DNA from: Candidatus Hodarchaeota archaeon
Lineage (GTDB): Archaea > Asgardarchaeota > Heimdallarchaeia > Hodarchaeales > YT1-057
Assembly: GCA_016839955.1 (NCBI GenBank)
Contig: JAEOTI010000543.1
Coordinates: 1 to 10,181, forward strand
DNA length: 10,181 bases
Direction: 5' to 3'
Shown one piece after another: positions 1 through 5,876 of this stretch (position 1 is the stretch's first letter; each line of letters begins with the position of its first letter). Position numbers and translations under genes: made by a program. The notes below the pieces were generated by a model, which did not search any database, was not told the origin of the DNA, and saw nothing but the letters and a program-made list of their open reading frames with translations.

Positions 1-79
1 GATAATATATTAACTCAAAAAATTATGAAAAGATGGTTTTTGTCTACAAAATTCAAGTGCTCTTCGTCTTAATTTTAAC
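1..79 (+). promoter_or_regulatory. possible promoter of the zinc-ladder gene
   Basis: An AT-rich TATA-like stretch (ATAATATATTAA) lies at about 3-14, in front of the gene that opens at 80 or 95. Transcription would start about 25 bases downstream, leaving a leader of roughly 40-55 bases. No Shine-Dalgarno site precedes the ATG at 80. The window edge cuts off any BRE element, so this is a weak call based on position and composition. Confidence 0.25.
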
Positions 80-1165
80 ATGGAGTTATCTATAATGGTT
101 ATTCAGTCTCCCTTACCCGATGACGTTTTTTTAACGTGGTTAAACAAAGCTGACGATAAAAAAGTCAAGAAAAAATTTGGAATAAGTAAATCAGCCCCTA
201 TTCAAGTGTCTGAAAATATTAAAAACGTAACTAAATCAGTTGCGTTCTTTTTTCGAACAGAAATCCTTCCCATTTCTTCAAAGTCATCAATAAAGCCTGA
301 AATTTTACCTGTAGGAAAATTACGTTCACAAAAGTTCTATACCTTTCAAAATAGAATCGTAGCAGATGATTGGTCAAACAAAGACTTAGAAGTCTTATTA
401 TTTGATCAAATCAAACAAGACTCTTGTAAAAAATGTTCAGGGAAAGGAGTTTCTTCTTGTGATAAATGTAAAGGGAAAGGGGTTTTTACCTGTGAAAAAT
501 GTAAGGGGGAAGGAAAAGGAAAATGTAGCTATTGTAATGGTTCTGGAAAACAGGTCATTGAGGTTGAAGTTTTAGTAGATTTAGAGAAAAGGAAAAAGCA
601 AGTTGAAACTCAATGTCCAGAATGTTTCGGTGAAGGATCTCTTCCTTGTAAAAAATGTGGAGGACTTGGACGGATTGGATGTGATAAATGTAAGGGAAGT
701 GCAGTTAAAGCATGTTCGGAATGTGATGGCTACGGAGTTTTCTTTATAGTACCTTATGGTCCTGTTCCTATAACTAAAGACACTGGATATCGAATTTTTG
801 TAGAAAAAATGTTTGATCGAATTCAGAAAGATCCAGAAGAGTTCAATCGATTGTTACATATCAAAAAAGTGGATAGTATTCAGATAAAATCACTAAATGA
901 CTTAGATGAGAATTATATGGCGAAAATTCTAATGGTTCCAAAGTTAGATGGGGCTGTAAAGAAGTCTATGGATCAAGCGCGAAAGGAATTTGAAAATATG
1001 GAGAAATCTTTCGAAAAGAAAAAGGATATTGAAAAACCAATCTCACCTATAGAGATTTTTCCACTTCTCCGTTTAGACGTAAAGACTGTCAAAGGAGCTA
1101 CTTTTGAAATTTACGCAGTTGGATCGGATCAGGGATATATTATTCTTGATCGGGGATTTAAATGA
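80..1165 (+). CDS. DnaJ-type zinc-hairpin protein with eight CxxCxGxG motifs, no J domain
   Basis: This 361-residue cytosolic protein (no signal peptide or membrane segment seen) carries eight CxxC modules. They start at residues 116, 127, 138, 149 and 179, 190, 201, 212, so each block of four has exact 11-residue spacing. Residues 157-178 link the blocks and could form a beta-hairpin. DnaJ has four such motifs pairing 1-4 and 2-3 around two zinc ions; by analogy this protein could bind four zincs. The seventh motif ends in Ala instead of Gly. There is no HPD-containing J domain and no DnaJ C-terminal substrate domain. Residues 1-110 and 220-361 are not recognised; about 291-318 is charged and helical, possibly coiled coil. 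The ATG at 95 (giving 356 residues) has GGAG at 82-85 with nine bases of spacing and may be the true start. A role in protein folding, redox or RNA binding is conjecture. Confidence 0.85.
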   Translation: MELSIMVIQSPLPDDVFLTWLNKADDKKVKKKFGISKSAPIQVSENIKNVTKSVAFFFRTEILPISSKSSIKPEILPVGKLRSQKFYTFQNRIVADDWSNKDLEVLLFDQIKQDSCKKCSGKGVSSCDKCKGKGVFTCEKCKGEGKGKCSYCNGSGKQVIEVEVLVDLEKRKKQVETQCPECFGEGSLPCKKCGGLGRIGCDKCKGSAVKACSECDGYGVFFIVPYGPVPITKDTGYRIFVEKMFDRIQKDPEEFNRLLHIKKVDSIQIKSLNDLDENYMAKILMVPKLDGAVKKSMDQARKEFENMEKSFEKKKDIEKPISPIEIFPLLRLDVKTVKGATFEIYAVGSDQGYIILDRGFK

Positions 1166-1265
1166 ATGAAGTAATTTTAAATTGATTGACTTAGTTCAGT
1201 ATTAATACGAAGGAATTTCATTGACTTATGTTTGAGAAAAACTAATTTTATCACCTTAAAAATTA

Positions 1266-1330
1266 CAATATTTAAGTCTGATTCTTTCGTACTATCGGAA
1301 ACATGAACTAAAATTACTGAAATAGGAGCT
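1266..1330 (+). promoter_or_regulatory. possible promoter and ribosome site of the membrane-protein gene
   Basis: In the 171-base gap before the TTG start at 1337, a TATA-like ATATTTAAG lies near 1268-1276. AGGAG at 1324-1328 sits eight bases before TTG and supports that start. The rest of the gap shows no clear gene; the reverse-strand reading frame there runs into the membrane-protein gene and has no recognisable content. The TATA assignment is weak, the ribosome site fairly good. Confidence 0.35.
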
Positions 1331-1336
1331 ATCATA

Positions 1337-1933
1337 TTGACAACATTATTGAATTTCTGGATAGATAATCCTATTGCTGCAGGAATCACGTTTACAATCT
1401 TAATGATTTCTGACCCGTTTTTAACCCGATATGCATTTTCTTTATATAAACAAGGTTATTCAAACTATTTTAGAAGTGAAATATTTGAGTTAAATACGTA
1501 CCATCAAGATAATATCCATAAAAACAAACACCCACCCTTTAAAGTAAGATTTGCACAATTTTTATATTGGTTTGTTGTAATTCTACTTCTAATTTTTACC
1601 CATGGTAGTGGACCATTATATTATTGGCTTGCGGGGTTTTTTATTTTACCATTTGTCTCGATAAATGTTAGACATATTCAAAGTATCTTAATTTATTCTT
1701 TCACAAGAAAACCAGATGTTTTATTTGGAGAAGTTTTCCTTAGTATTCCTTATCTCTACTATAGTTTAAGAGTTGAATTTGCCATACATGCCACAATTTG
1801 GTTTCTAGTCTATTTGCTGACTAATATCTCATTTTTCCTCGGAGGTACAGTTGGTATGCTTTTTTTAATGTTTATTTCTCTTAAATGGGAATCTATGACG
1901 ATGAGAAAGAGAAAAAAAGTCTTTAACTCATAA
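1337..1933 (+). CDS. unrecognised multi-pass membrane protein
   Basis: I do not recognise the family of this 198-residue integral membrane protein. Hydrophobic segments lie at about 11-29, 72-90, 94-111 and 148-184, the last long enough for two passes, so four or five membrane helices are likely. A polar loop at about 38-70 (rich in Asn, His and Lys) separates the first two. The C-terminus is basic (residues 190-195, RKRKKV), suggesting a cytoplasmic tail under the positive-inside rule. The start is TTG, supported by AGGAG at 1324-1328. The gene stands alone on its strand and ends 14 bases from the oppositely oriented DinB-like gene. Nothing here identifies a substrate or partner, and no catalytic motif is seen. 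The long open frame, good ribosome site and coherent hydrophobic pattern make it a real gene. Confidence 0.75.
   Translation: MTTLLNFWIDNPIAAGITFTILMISDPFLTRYAFSLYKQGYSNYFRSEIFELNTYHQDNIHKNKHPPFKVRFAQFLYWFVVILLLIFTHGSGPLYYWLAGFFILPFVSINVRHIQSILIYSFTRKPDVLFGEVFLSIPYLYYSLRVEFAIHATIWFLVYLLTNISFFLGGTVGMLFLMFISLKWESMTMRKRKKVFNS
1912..1918 (-). terminator. T7 tract, possible terminator for the DinB-like operon
   Basis: An A7 run on the plus strand reads as T7 on the minus strand, about 30 bases past the stop of the DinB-like gene. It lies inside the Lys-rich end of the convergent membrane-protein gene. Archaeal termination commonly uses T tracts without a hairpin. Confidence 0.4.
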
Positions 1934-1943
1934 TTTAAACTCA

Positions 1944-1958
1944 TTTTTTACTTTTTTT
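1944..1958 (+). terminator. T6 and T7 tracts after the membrane-protein gene
   Basis: T6 (1944-1949) and T7 (1952-1958), separated by two bases, follow the TAA at 1931-1933. This fits an archaeal T-tract terminator. The tracts overlap the last codons of the convergent DinB-like gene. Confidence 0.5.
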
Positions 1959-2424
1959 CCTGCCAATCTCCTAGGATTTTACGGATGACGACGATCTGAC
2001 CAATATGATAAGAAGTATGTTGCAGAAAAACCATATATAACTTAGGAATAGACAATTCAGGCCAACCGGCGGACATCTTAGTGAAATCAACCTCGTTTAA
2101 CAATTTTTGAGCTTCTTCAATATAAGAAAAAAAAAGATCAAGCAATTCATAGAAATTTGAATCATCTTGCAGCGATTCGGGGGAAGGCCAATCCTCTATC
2201 TTTTGAGTTTCATTCCAGTTAGGAGCTTCACCTTTTAATTGTTTGATTATTATTTCACACCAAAGAACAATATGATGTAACAACTCCCAACACGAATGCT
2301 CAAAATCCTGAGGTTTTTTCTTTGCAGTAGCTGGTGTTAATTCTTTTAGGGCCCTTTTTGGATCAATGTGAGTCCATTTACCTTGTAATCCACTAGTTAC
2401 TGCGTCAATAAACTGTTCTTTCAT
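1948..2424 (-). CDS. DinB/YfiT-superfamily four-helix-bundle protein
   Basis: This 158-residue protein has the layout of the DinB/YfiT superfamily, metal-binding four-helix bundles that often act as thiol-dependent transferases or have unknown roles. The visible ligands are His50/His51 in the helix around ELLHHIVLWCE and the pair His136 and His140 in QHTSYHIGQI near the C-terminus, the usual three-His arrangement. Length is normal for the family. The start is ATG with GGGA about seven bases upstream. It follows the small membrane-protein gene by 13 bases on the same strand, so the two are probably co-transcribed. It is not the DinB DNA polymerase despite the shared name. The family is mainly bacterial, so gene transfer is possible. 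Substrate unknown. Confidence 0.8.
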   Translation of the reverse strand: MKEQFIDAVTSGLQGKWTHIDPKRALKELTPATAKKKPQDFEHSCWELLHHIVLWCEIIIKQLKGEAPNWNETQKIEDWPSPESLQDDSNFYELLDLFFSYIEEAQKLLNEVDFTKMSAGWPELSIPKLYMVFLQHTSYHIGQIVVIRKILGDWQEKK

Positions 2425-2437
2425 AAAAATTCCCTAT

Positions 2438-2782
2438 TTAAAGCATTGCAACAATTACTGCAATGATCACTAAAAATCCCAATCGAATATTAGGAGCAAT
2501 GTTAGAATTTAAAACAACTTTAAAAGAGGAAAAACTAATGATAAGTAGCGCTCCTAGATGAAGAAAATTAGCAAGTAACCGCAAATGTGCTGAAAGCTTT
2601 TCTGCATCTTTATATTCCGATGAATTATACTCATGATCTATATCGGCTAAATCTTGTTGATAATACGCAATGGTAATTATACCAAAACTAATGATTAAGA
2701 GAACTAATCCAATTTTAAAAGGAGTTGAGATTTGTTCAAGAATACTCTCTTCTTCCGAATTTACCATTTCACTTTTACTCAT
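2438..2782 (-). CDS. small three-helix membrane protein, unrecognised
   Basis: This 114-residue protein has an acidic N-terminal segment (residues 5-17) and three hydrophobic stretches at about 22-40, 66-87 and 98-114. The last runs to the C-terminus. A polar loop at about 41-65 (acidic, with Tyr and His) lies between the first two. The start is ATG with a modest AGGGCGA ribosome site. The PIN toxin gene ends 48 bases upstream, and a T/A-rich stretch in that gap could hold a separate promoter. The DinB-like gene follows after 13 bases, so these two form a likely transcription unit. I cannot assign a family or function. Confidence 0.65.
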   Translation of the reverse strand: MSKSEMVNSEEESILEQISTPFKIGLVLLIISFGIITIAYYQQDLADIDHEYNSSEYKDAEKLSAHLRLLANFLHLGALLIISFSSFKVVLNSNIAPNIRLGFLVIIAVIVAML

Positions 2783-2830
2783 AAAATCGCCCTAATGTAT
2801 TTTCGAATAAATTATTTTTTAATTTTAAAT

Positions 2831-3352
2831 TTATTGATATCCTTTATTTAATTCCATAATAACGTAATCAAAGACTTCTGCTGATAGATACATTATTTTA
2901 CTAAGGTTACGGACGATAGAGATTCCTTTATCAACGGATATGTATTGATTCTCAACAGCACTCTTAACTATTCCAAGAGATCCTTTTACATTTAATCCAA
3001 AAGCTTGAGCTAAAAGTCTTCCAGCATGATCATCTAACAAAATTATTTCACCCGGTAGTTCTAATGCAAGTGCAATGGCATCCAATTCTCCTAAATGGAT
3101 TCCAGTTACAGAAGGATCGAATTCTATTCTTTTAGTGGGATTTTTTATTTGTATTTTTTCTTGCTCCACTAATTGCTTAACCTTCAATGCATCTGGAGCT
3201 GTTTTTGCTAAACCCTTGGTAACAACTTCTTCAAAGACTTTTTCTGGGATAAAGATCTGTTCAAAGAACTTAAAAAGAAGTGAAAGCTGATCAACGATTC
3301 CTAGATGAATCAATGGTCCACTATTGCTCACTGCGATGCGTCTTGAATTCAT
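2831..3352 (-). CDS. PIN-domain toxin of the DUF3368 type
   Basis: The product is a PIN-like putative ribonuclease, the toxin half of a toxin-antitoxin pair. Numbered from a TTG at 3358 (175 residues), the landmarks are: the first strand AVSNSGPLIHL with Asn12 where many PIN proteins have Asp (common in DUF3368), IPEKVFEEV with Glu44, the central GELDAIALA with Glu91 and Asp93, and LLDDHAGR with Asp109/Asp110 followed by the Gly-rich GLNVKGSLGIV. These acidic residues would hold the catalytic metal. I prefer the ATG at 3352 (173 residues): GAGG lies nine bases before it, but only about three before the TTG. Its start overlaps the end of the upstream antitoxin gene by about 32 bases, implying translational coupling. 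Length is normal, with no truncation. Confidence 0.85.
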   Translation of the reverse strand: MNSRRIAVSNSGPLIHLGIVDQLSLLFKFFEQIFIPEKVFEEVVTKGLAKTAPDALKVKQLVEQEKIQIKNPTKRIEFDPSVTGIHLGELDAIALALELPGEIILLDDHAGRLLAQAFGLNVKGSLGIVKSAVENQYISVDKGISIVRNLSKIMYLSAEVFDYVIMELNKGYQ

Positions 3353-3635
3353 TCGCAAGATCCTCTGTAGTTATTGGAAAAGGAATATTCTCGATTCGTA
3401 GAACTTCCAGAAAAGAGCGGTAGGTCATTCTGGAATATTCTGCTGCTTTCCAAACAGACCATTGCCTGGTTCTTACATTTTCTAGTGCAGTTTTCTTCTT
3501 TTGCTCAAGTAAACCGACTGTTAGTATCTCTCGAACAGCGATTGATCGATCTATATTCTTTTCTCTGGCGTAAGCATCAATCTCTTGAATTTGTTTTTCA
3601 TCCAGACGAATTGAAGTTGGTTTCAATTCTTTCAC
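3321..3635 (-). CDS. antitoxin: ribbon-helix-helix plus UPF0175 domain
   Basis: This 104-residue antitoxin is the partner of the overlapping PIN toxin. Residues 4-45 look like a ribbon-helix-helix DNA-binding unit (strand TSIRLDEKQI, then helices around IDAYAREKNI and RSIAVREILTVGL). Residues 46-85 match the UPF0175 pattern (ALENVRTRQWSVWKAAEYSRMTYRSFLEVL), a helix-turn-helix-like segment. The C-terminal tail probably wraps the toxin. Translation must start at GTG 3635, because an in-frame TAA lies directly before it and no better codon exists inside the ribbon strand. No Shine-Dalgarno site is seen; a TATA-like element about 25 bases upstream suggests a leaderless transcript. The antitoxin-first order and overlap are typical of such operons. 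The pair probably represses its own promoter. Confidence 0.85.
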   Translation of the reverse strand: MKELKPTSIRLDEKQIQEIDAYAREKNIDRSIAVREILTVGLLEQKKKTALENVRTRQWSVWKAAEYSRMTYRSFLEVLRIENIPFPITTEDLANEFKTHRSEQ

Positions 3636-3642
3636 TTAGTAT

Positions 3643-3661
3643 TACAATGTATTCCATTGTA
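3643..3661 (-). promoter_or_regulatory. inverted repeat, probable toxin-antitoxin operator
   Basis: A perfect 7-bp inverted repeat, TACAATG-N5-CATTGTA, lies eight bases before the antitoxin GTG. It overlaps the edge of the TATA-like element. Ribbon-helix-helix antitoxins usually bind short palindromes at their own promoter, so this is the obvious autoregulatory site. A further CAATGG half-site lies at 3681-3686, 28 bp away. Confidence 0.6.
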
Positions 3662-3666
3662 TTTAA
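3660..3666 (-). promoter_or_regulatory. TATA-like element of the toxin-antitoxin operon
   Basis: TTAAATA on the minus strand is centred about 28 bases before the GTG at 3635. This predicts transcription starting within a few bases of the start codon. The purine-rich CAAAGAG just upstream could be a BRE. The inverted repeat at 3643-3661 would block polymerase or TFB here. Confidence 0.45.
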
Positions 3667-3805
3667 CTCTTTGTCACTGTCCCATTGACCTTGTTTGTTG
3701 ACTAATACCTTGTTTTAAAAAAAATCTATGATTTACCTTGGATTTAAGGATAAGTCTGGTTTTTATGTTCACATTACGTGAAGGATATTTTTGGAGGAGT
3801 AGTAA

Positions 3806-3848
3806 TTTATATTAATAAGTATCAATTGATATTGATTAAAATCAATAT
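3806..3848 (+). promoter_or_regulatory. promoter and ArsR-like operator of the thiol/metalloid operon
   Basis: A TATA-like TTTATATTAA occupies about 3806-3815. Just downstream are two overlapping palindromes: the perfect TATCAATTGATA at 3820-3831, and ATATTGATT-N2-AATCAATAT at 3829-3848 (nine-base arms). Both are built from TTGAT/ATCAA half-sites, similar to the AT-rich imperfect palindromes bound by ArsR/SmtB repressors. Transcription would start near 3835-3842, inside the operator. The ArsR-family gene at 5460 is the natural ligand-controlled repressor. The stretch 3636-3805 otherwise holds only the divergent toxin-antitoxin promoter. Confidence 0.6.
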
Positions 3849-3879
3849 AATGATAATTGTTTGTAAGAGAGTGATATTA

Positions 3880-4125
3880 TTGTCAAAAAAACGCATAGAG
3901 ATTCTTGGGGGCGGATGTACTAAATGTGAAACATTAGCAGATCGTGCAAGACAAGCAGCAGATGAATTAAATTTAGAGTATGAAATTATCAAAGTTCAAG
4001 ATATGCAAGAGATTGTAGATCGAGGAGTATTCAAAACACCTGCATTAGGTATTGATGGAGAAGTTGTAGTCTCTGGGAGAGTTCCTAGTACCCAAAAAAT
4101 TATTGAGTTTCTTGAAAAAAGATAG
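3880..4125 (+). CDS. small redox-active disulfide protein, TM0996/thioredoxin_3 type
   Basis: This thioredoxin-fold protein of about 81 residues belongs to the small redox-active disulfide family (TIGR00412-like). It shows a first beta strand KRIEILGGGC, the active-site CTKC (Cys13 and Cys16 from this start), the cis-Pro loop FKTPAL and the final strand and helix with VVVSGRVPS. Family members are about 77-80 residues, matching a start at TTG 3880 with a GAGAGTGA ribosome site about five bases upstream. A GTG at 3871 and ATG at 3850 are also in frame. The frame stays open back to a GTG at 3778 (115 codons), but that extension covers the TATA element and operator and is probably untranslated. 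First gene of the operon with permease and ArsR; probably supplies or relays thiol reducing power. Confidence 0.85.
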   Translation: MSKKRIEILGGGCTKCETLADRARQAADELNLEYEIIKVQDMQEIVDRGVFKTPALGIDGEVVVSGRVPSTQKIIEFLEKR

Positions 4126-4132
4126 GCCAGCT

Positions 4133-4149
4133 GGAGGAAAACCAACACG
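4133..4149 (+). promoter_or_regulatory. strong ribosome site with an ACG at proper spacing
   Basis: GGAGG at 4133-4137 is the strongest Shine-Dalgarno site in this operon, yet the first ATG of the permease frame is at 4165, 27 bases downstream. An in-frame ACG at 4147-4149 has nine bases of spacing, the usual distance. Either ACG serves as a rare start, or a base change turned ATG into ACG, or the site works at unusual distance. Confidence 0.45.
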
Positions 4150-4164
4150 ACCACTGTTGCTGAT

Positions 4165-5448
4165 ATGATCACTGGATCGTTGGACAGTGCTTTTGTAACC
4201 CTTGTAGATTATCTTTCGTTTCATGTATTACTTTGTTTAATTCCAGCTTTCTTCATTGCTGGTGCAATGACTATTTTCATTCCTGAAGATATTGTTATGA
4301 AATATATTGGTCCAGATGCAAAATCATACATAGCTTATCCTTCTGCTGCAATGGGCGGATTATTATTAGCAGTTTGCTCTTGTACTGTTTTACCACTATT
4401 TGTGAGTATATACCGCAAAGGAGCAGGACTTGGACCTGCAATGACTTTTTTATTCTCGGCTCCTGCCGTAAATATCCTTGCTCTTACCTACACTGGAACT
4501 TTGATAGGAATAGACATAGCTATAGCTAGAGCTGTCCTTGCAATTTCCTTTGCCATCGTCATTGGTGTACTAATGGATGTTATTTTTAGTGACAAATCAA
4601 AAAATCCTGTGAATCCACCAAACATGAGTCAAAAAGCAATAGACAGTAGTGGAGAAGGTTTTTATTCAACCGATCAAAGGAAAAACCGATTAGAATCAAT
4701 TTTAGTTAGTCTAGTAATCATTTCTGGAATTTTATTAATACTTCTTGAAATTCAGCCTCTCCTAATTGTTTTGTACATGATTGGGTTTCTTATTTTATGT
4801 TTATTAACCTATTTTTCTTCTCGGGAATCTCTTGTTTTATTTTCATGGCTTATCTACACCTTATTCGTTGGAACTTCAAGGATTAGTCCTATTAAGAAAG
4901 AATTACCTTTGTGGGGAGTAAAAATTGATCCTGAAATAACAAATATGCTTTTTAAGCTCCTTCTTGTTGGAATTCTTTCAGTATTTATTCTTCTGTATTC
5001 ACTACTCGTATTAGATAAAGAAGACCGAGCGGATTGGATGCAAGAAACACGGTTCTTTTTTAAATCTATTTTTCCTTACATCATTGCTGGAGTTTTTATT
5101 GCAGGAGCAATCAAATTTTTTGTCCCCGAAGATCTTGTTGTAGAGCTAGTAGGTCAAAACACAGTGCTCGCGAACATTTTTGCCGTTTTTTTTGGAATTT
5201 TCATGTATTTTCCAACATTAATGGAAGTTCCCATTGCTCGAACATTTTTGGATCTTGGTATGGCTCGTGGACCGTTACTTGCCTATTTATTAGCTGATCC
5301 TGAATTATCGATTCAAAGTATTTTAGTTACTAGAAGATTTATTGGAGATAAGAAGAATTTAGTTTATGTTCTTCTTGTTGCAGTTTTGACAACGATTGCA
5401 GGTCTTCTTTTTGGATTTTTTATAGGAGAGGGTATTAGTTTCTTCTAA
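4165..5448 (+). CDS. ArsP_1/UPF0718-family permease (putative metalloid or thiol-adduct exporter)
   Basis: This 427-residue membrane protein belongs to the ArsP_1/UPF0718 (YraQ-like) permease family; characterised ArsP members export trivalent organoarsenicals. Two homologous halves are visible: IAGAMTIFIPEDIV at residues 31-44 matches IAGAIKFFVPEDLV at 312-325. The first half carries the family CSC motif (Cys71, Cys73, then TVLPLF) and SAPAVN (98-103); the second half has FPTLMEVPIA in the corresponding place, without cysteines. A polar cytoplasmic-looking loop spans about 142-176, and extra membrane segments fill 178-235 and 260-283. It follows the CxxC protein by 39 bases and precedes the ArsR gene by 11, so all three are one operon. 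ATG 4165 is the first canonical start, but the ribosome site favours ACG 4147 (six residues longer). The substrate could be arsenical, another thiophilic metal or metalloid, or unknown. Confidence 0.85.
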   Translation: MITGSLDSAFVTLVDYLSFHVLLCLIPAFFIAGAMTIFIPEDIVMKYIGPDAKSYIAYPSAAMGGLLLAVCSCTVLPLFVSIYRKGAGLGPAMTFLFSAPAVNILALTYTGTLIGIDIAIARAVLAISFAIVIGVLMDVIFSDKSKNPVNPPNMSQKAIDSSGEGFYSTDQRKNRLESILVSLVIISGILLILLEIQPLLIVLYMIGFLILCLLTYFSSRESLVLFSWLIYTLFVGTSRISPIKKELPLWGVKIDPEITNMLFKLLLVGILSVFILLYSLLVLDKEDRADWMQETRFFFKSIFPYIIAGVFIAGAIKFFVPEDLVVELVGQNTVLANIFAVFFGIFMYFPTLMEVPIARTFLDLGMARGPLLAYLLADPELSIQSILVTRRFIGDKKNLVYVLLVAVLTTIAGLLFGFFIGEGISFF

Positions 5449-5459
5449 ACAGATAGGAA

Positions 5460-5876
5460 GTGGTTGATTTGCAGAATAATCCTGAATTATCATCTCAATT
5501 AACGGATAGGCTTAAACGATTCCTCAATGAAGGACGGTGTTCATGTAATAATCATTTTGATCATAGAGAGAAATTAACAAAGAATCTCAAAAATAAACCT
5601 GCTGAAATAGAAAACCTTACAGTATGGTTGAAAATACTTTCTGATCCAGTTCGGCTTCAGATCTTATTTTTACTTCAAGAAAAAAACCTTTGTGGGTGTG
5701 AATTAGAGCTAGCTCTAAATATAAGTCAACCAACTGTCAGTTACCATTTACAAAAATTACGATCCATAGATTTAATTGAATTAATTAAAGAAGGACGGTG
5801 GACAATTGCTAGAATAAAGAATCACAAGGTTTTTGATTGGTTTAATGAAATTAAAGGATTCTCCTCTAGCGTATGA
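5460..5876 (+). CDS. ArsR/SmtB-family thiol-metal-sensing repressor
   Basis: This winged-helix repressor has 138 residues from GTG 5460, or 135 from TTG 5469, which is better spaced from AGGAAG at 5455-5460. Residues 51-135 form the ArsR domain: LKILSDPVRLQILFLL (58-72), then NLCGCELE with Cys78 and Cys80 at the classic ArsR alpha-3 metal site, recognition helix ISQPTVSYHLQKL (88-100), and a wing around LIKEGRWTIARI. The third cysteine of plasmid R773 ArsR is absent (Glu83 there). Instead the long N-terminal arm carries Cys27-Ser-Cys29, recalling CadC-type sensors where N-terminal cysteines complete a thiolate site. Last gene of the operon; it probably binds the palindromes at 3820-3848 and releases them when metal is bound. 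The gene ends immediately next to the stop of the opposite-strand small gene. Confidence 0.9.
   Translation: MVDLQNNPELSSQLTDRLKRFLNEGRCSCNNHFDHREKLTKNLKNKPAEIENLTVWLKILSDPVRLQILFLLQEKNLCGCELELALNISQPTVSYHLQKLRSIDLIELIKEGRWTIARIKNHKVFDWFNEIKGFSSSV

Noticed and set aside
425..740. Regularly spaced short DNA repeats, considered as a CRISPR-like or noncoding array
   Set aside because: They encode the CxxCxGxG motifs at 33-base pitch in one intact frame; codons vary between units.
80..1165. Second DnaJ gene
   Set aside because: No J domain with HPD and no C-terminal substrate domain; only the zinc motifs are shared.
1177..1389. 70-codon minus-strand frame in the gap before the membrane-protein gene
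   Set aside because: It overlaps the start and ribosome site of a better-supported gene and shows no recognisable content.
3374..3688. 104-codon plus-strand frame opposite the antitoxin
   Set aside because: It is a shadow of the antitoxin gene and its promoter, with no family features.
4123..4165. TAG between the redox gene and permease in the same frame, suggesting readthrough or pyrrolysine fusion
   Set aside because: The TAG is at the natural family length, a ribosome site follows it, and TAG also ends dnaK, dnaJ and the antitoxin here, so it acts as an ordinary stop.
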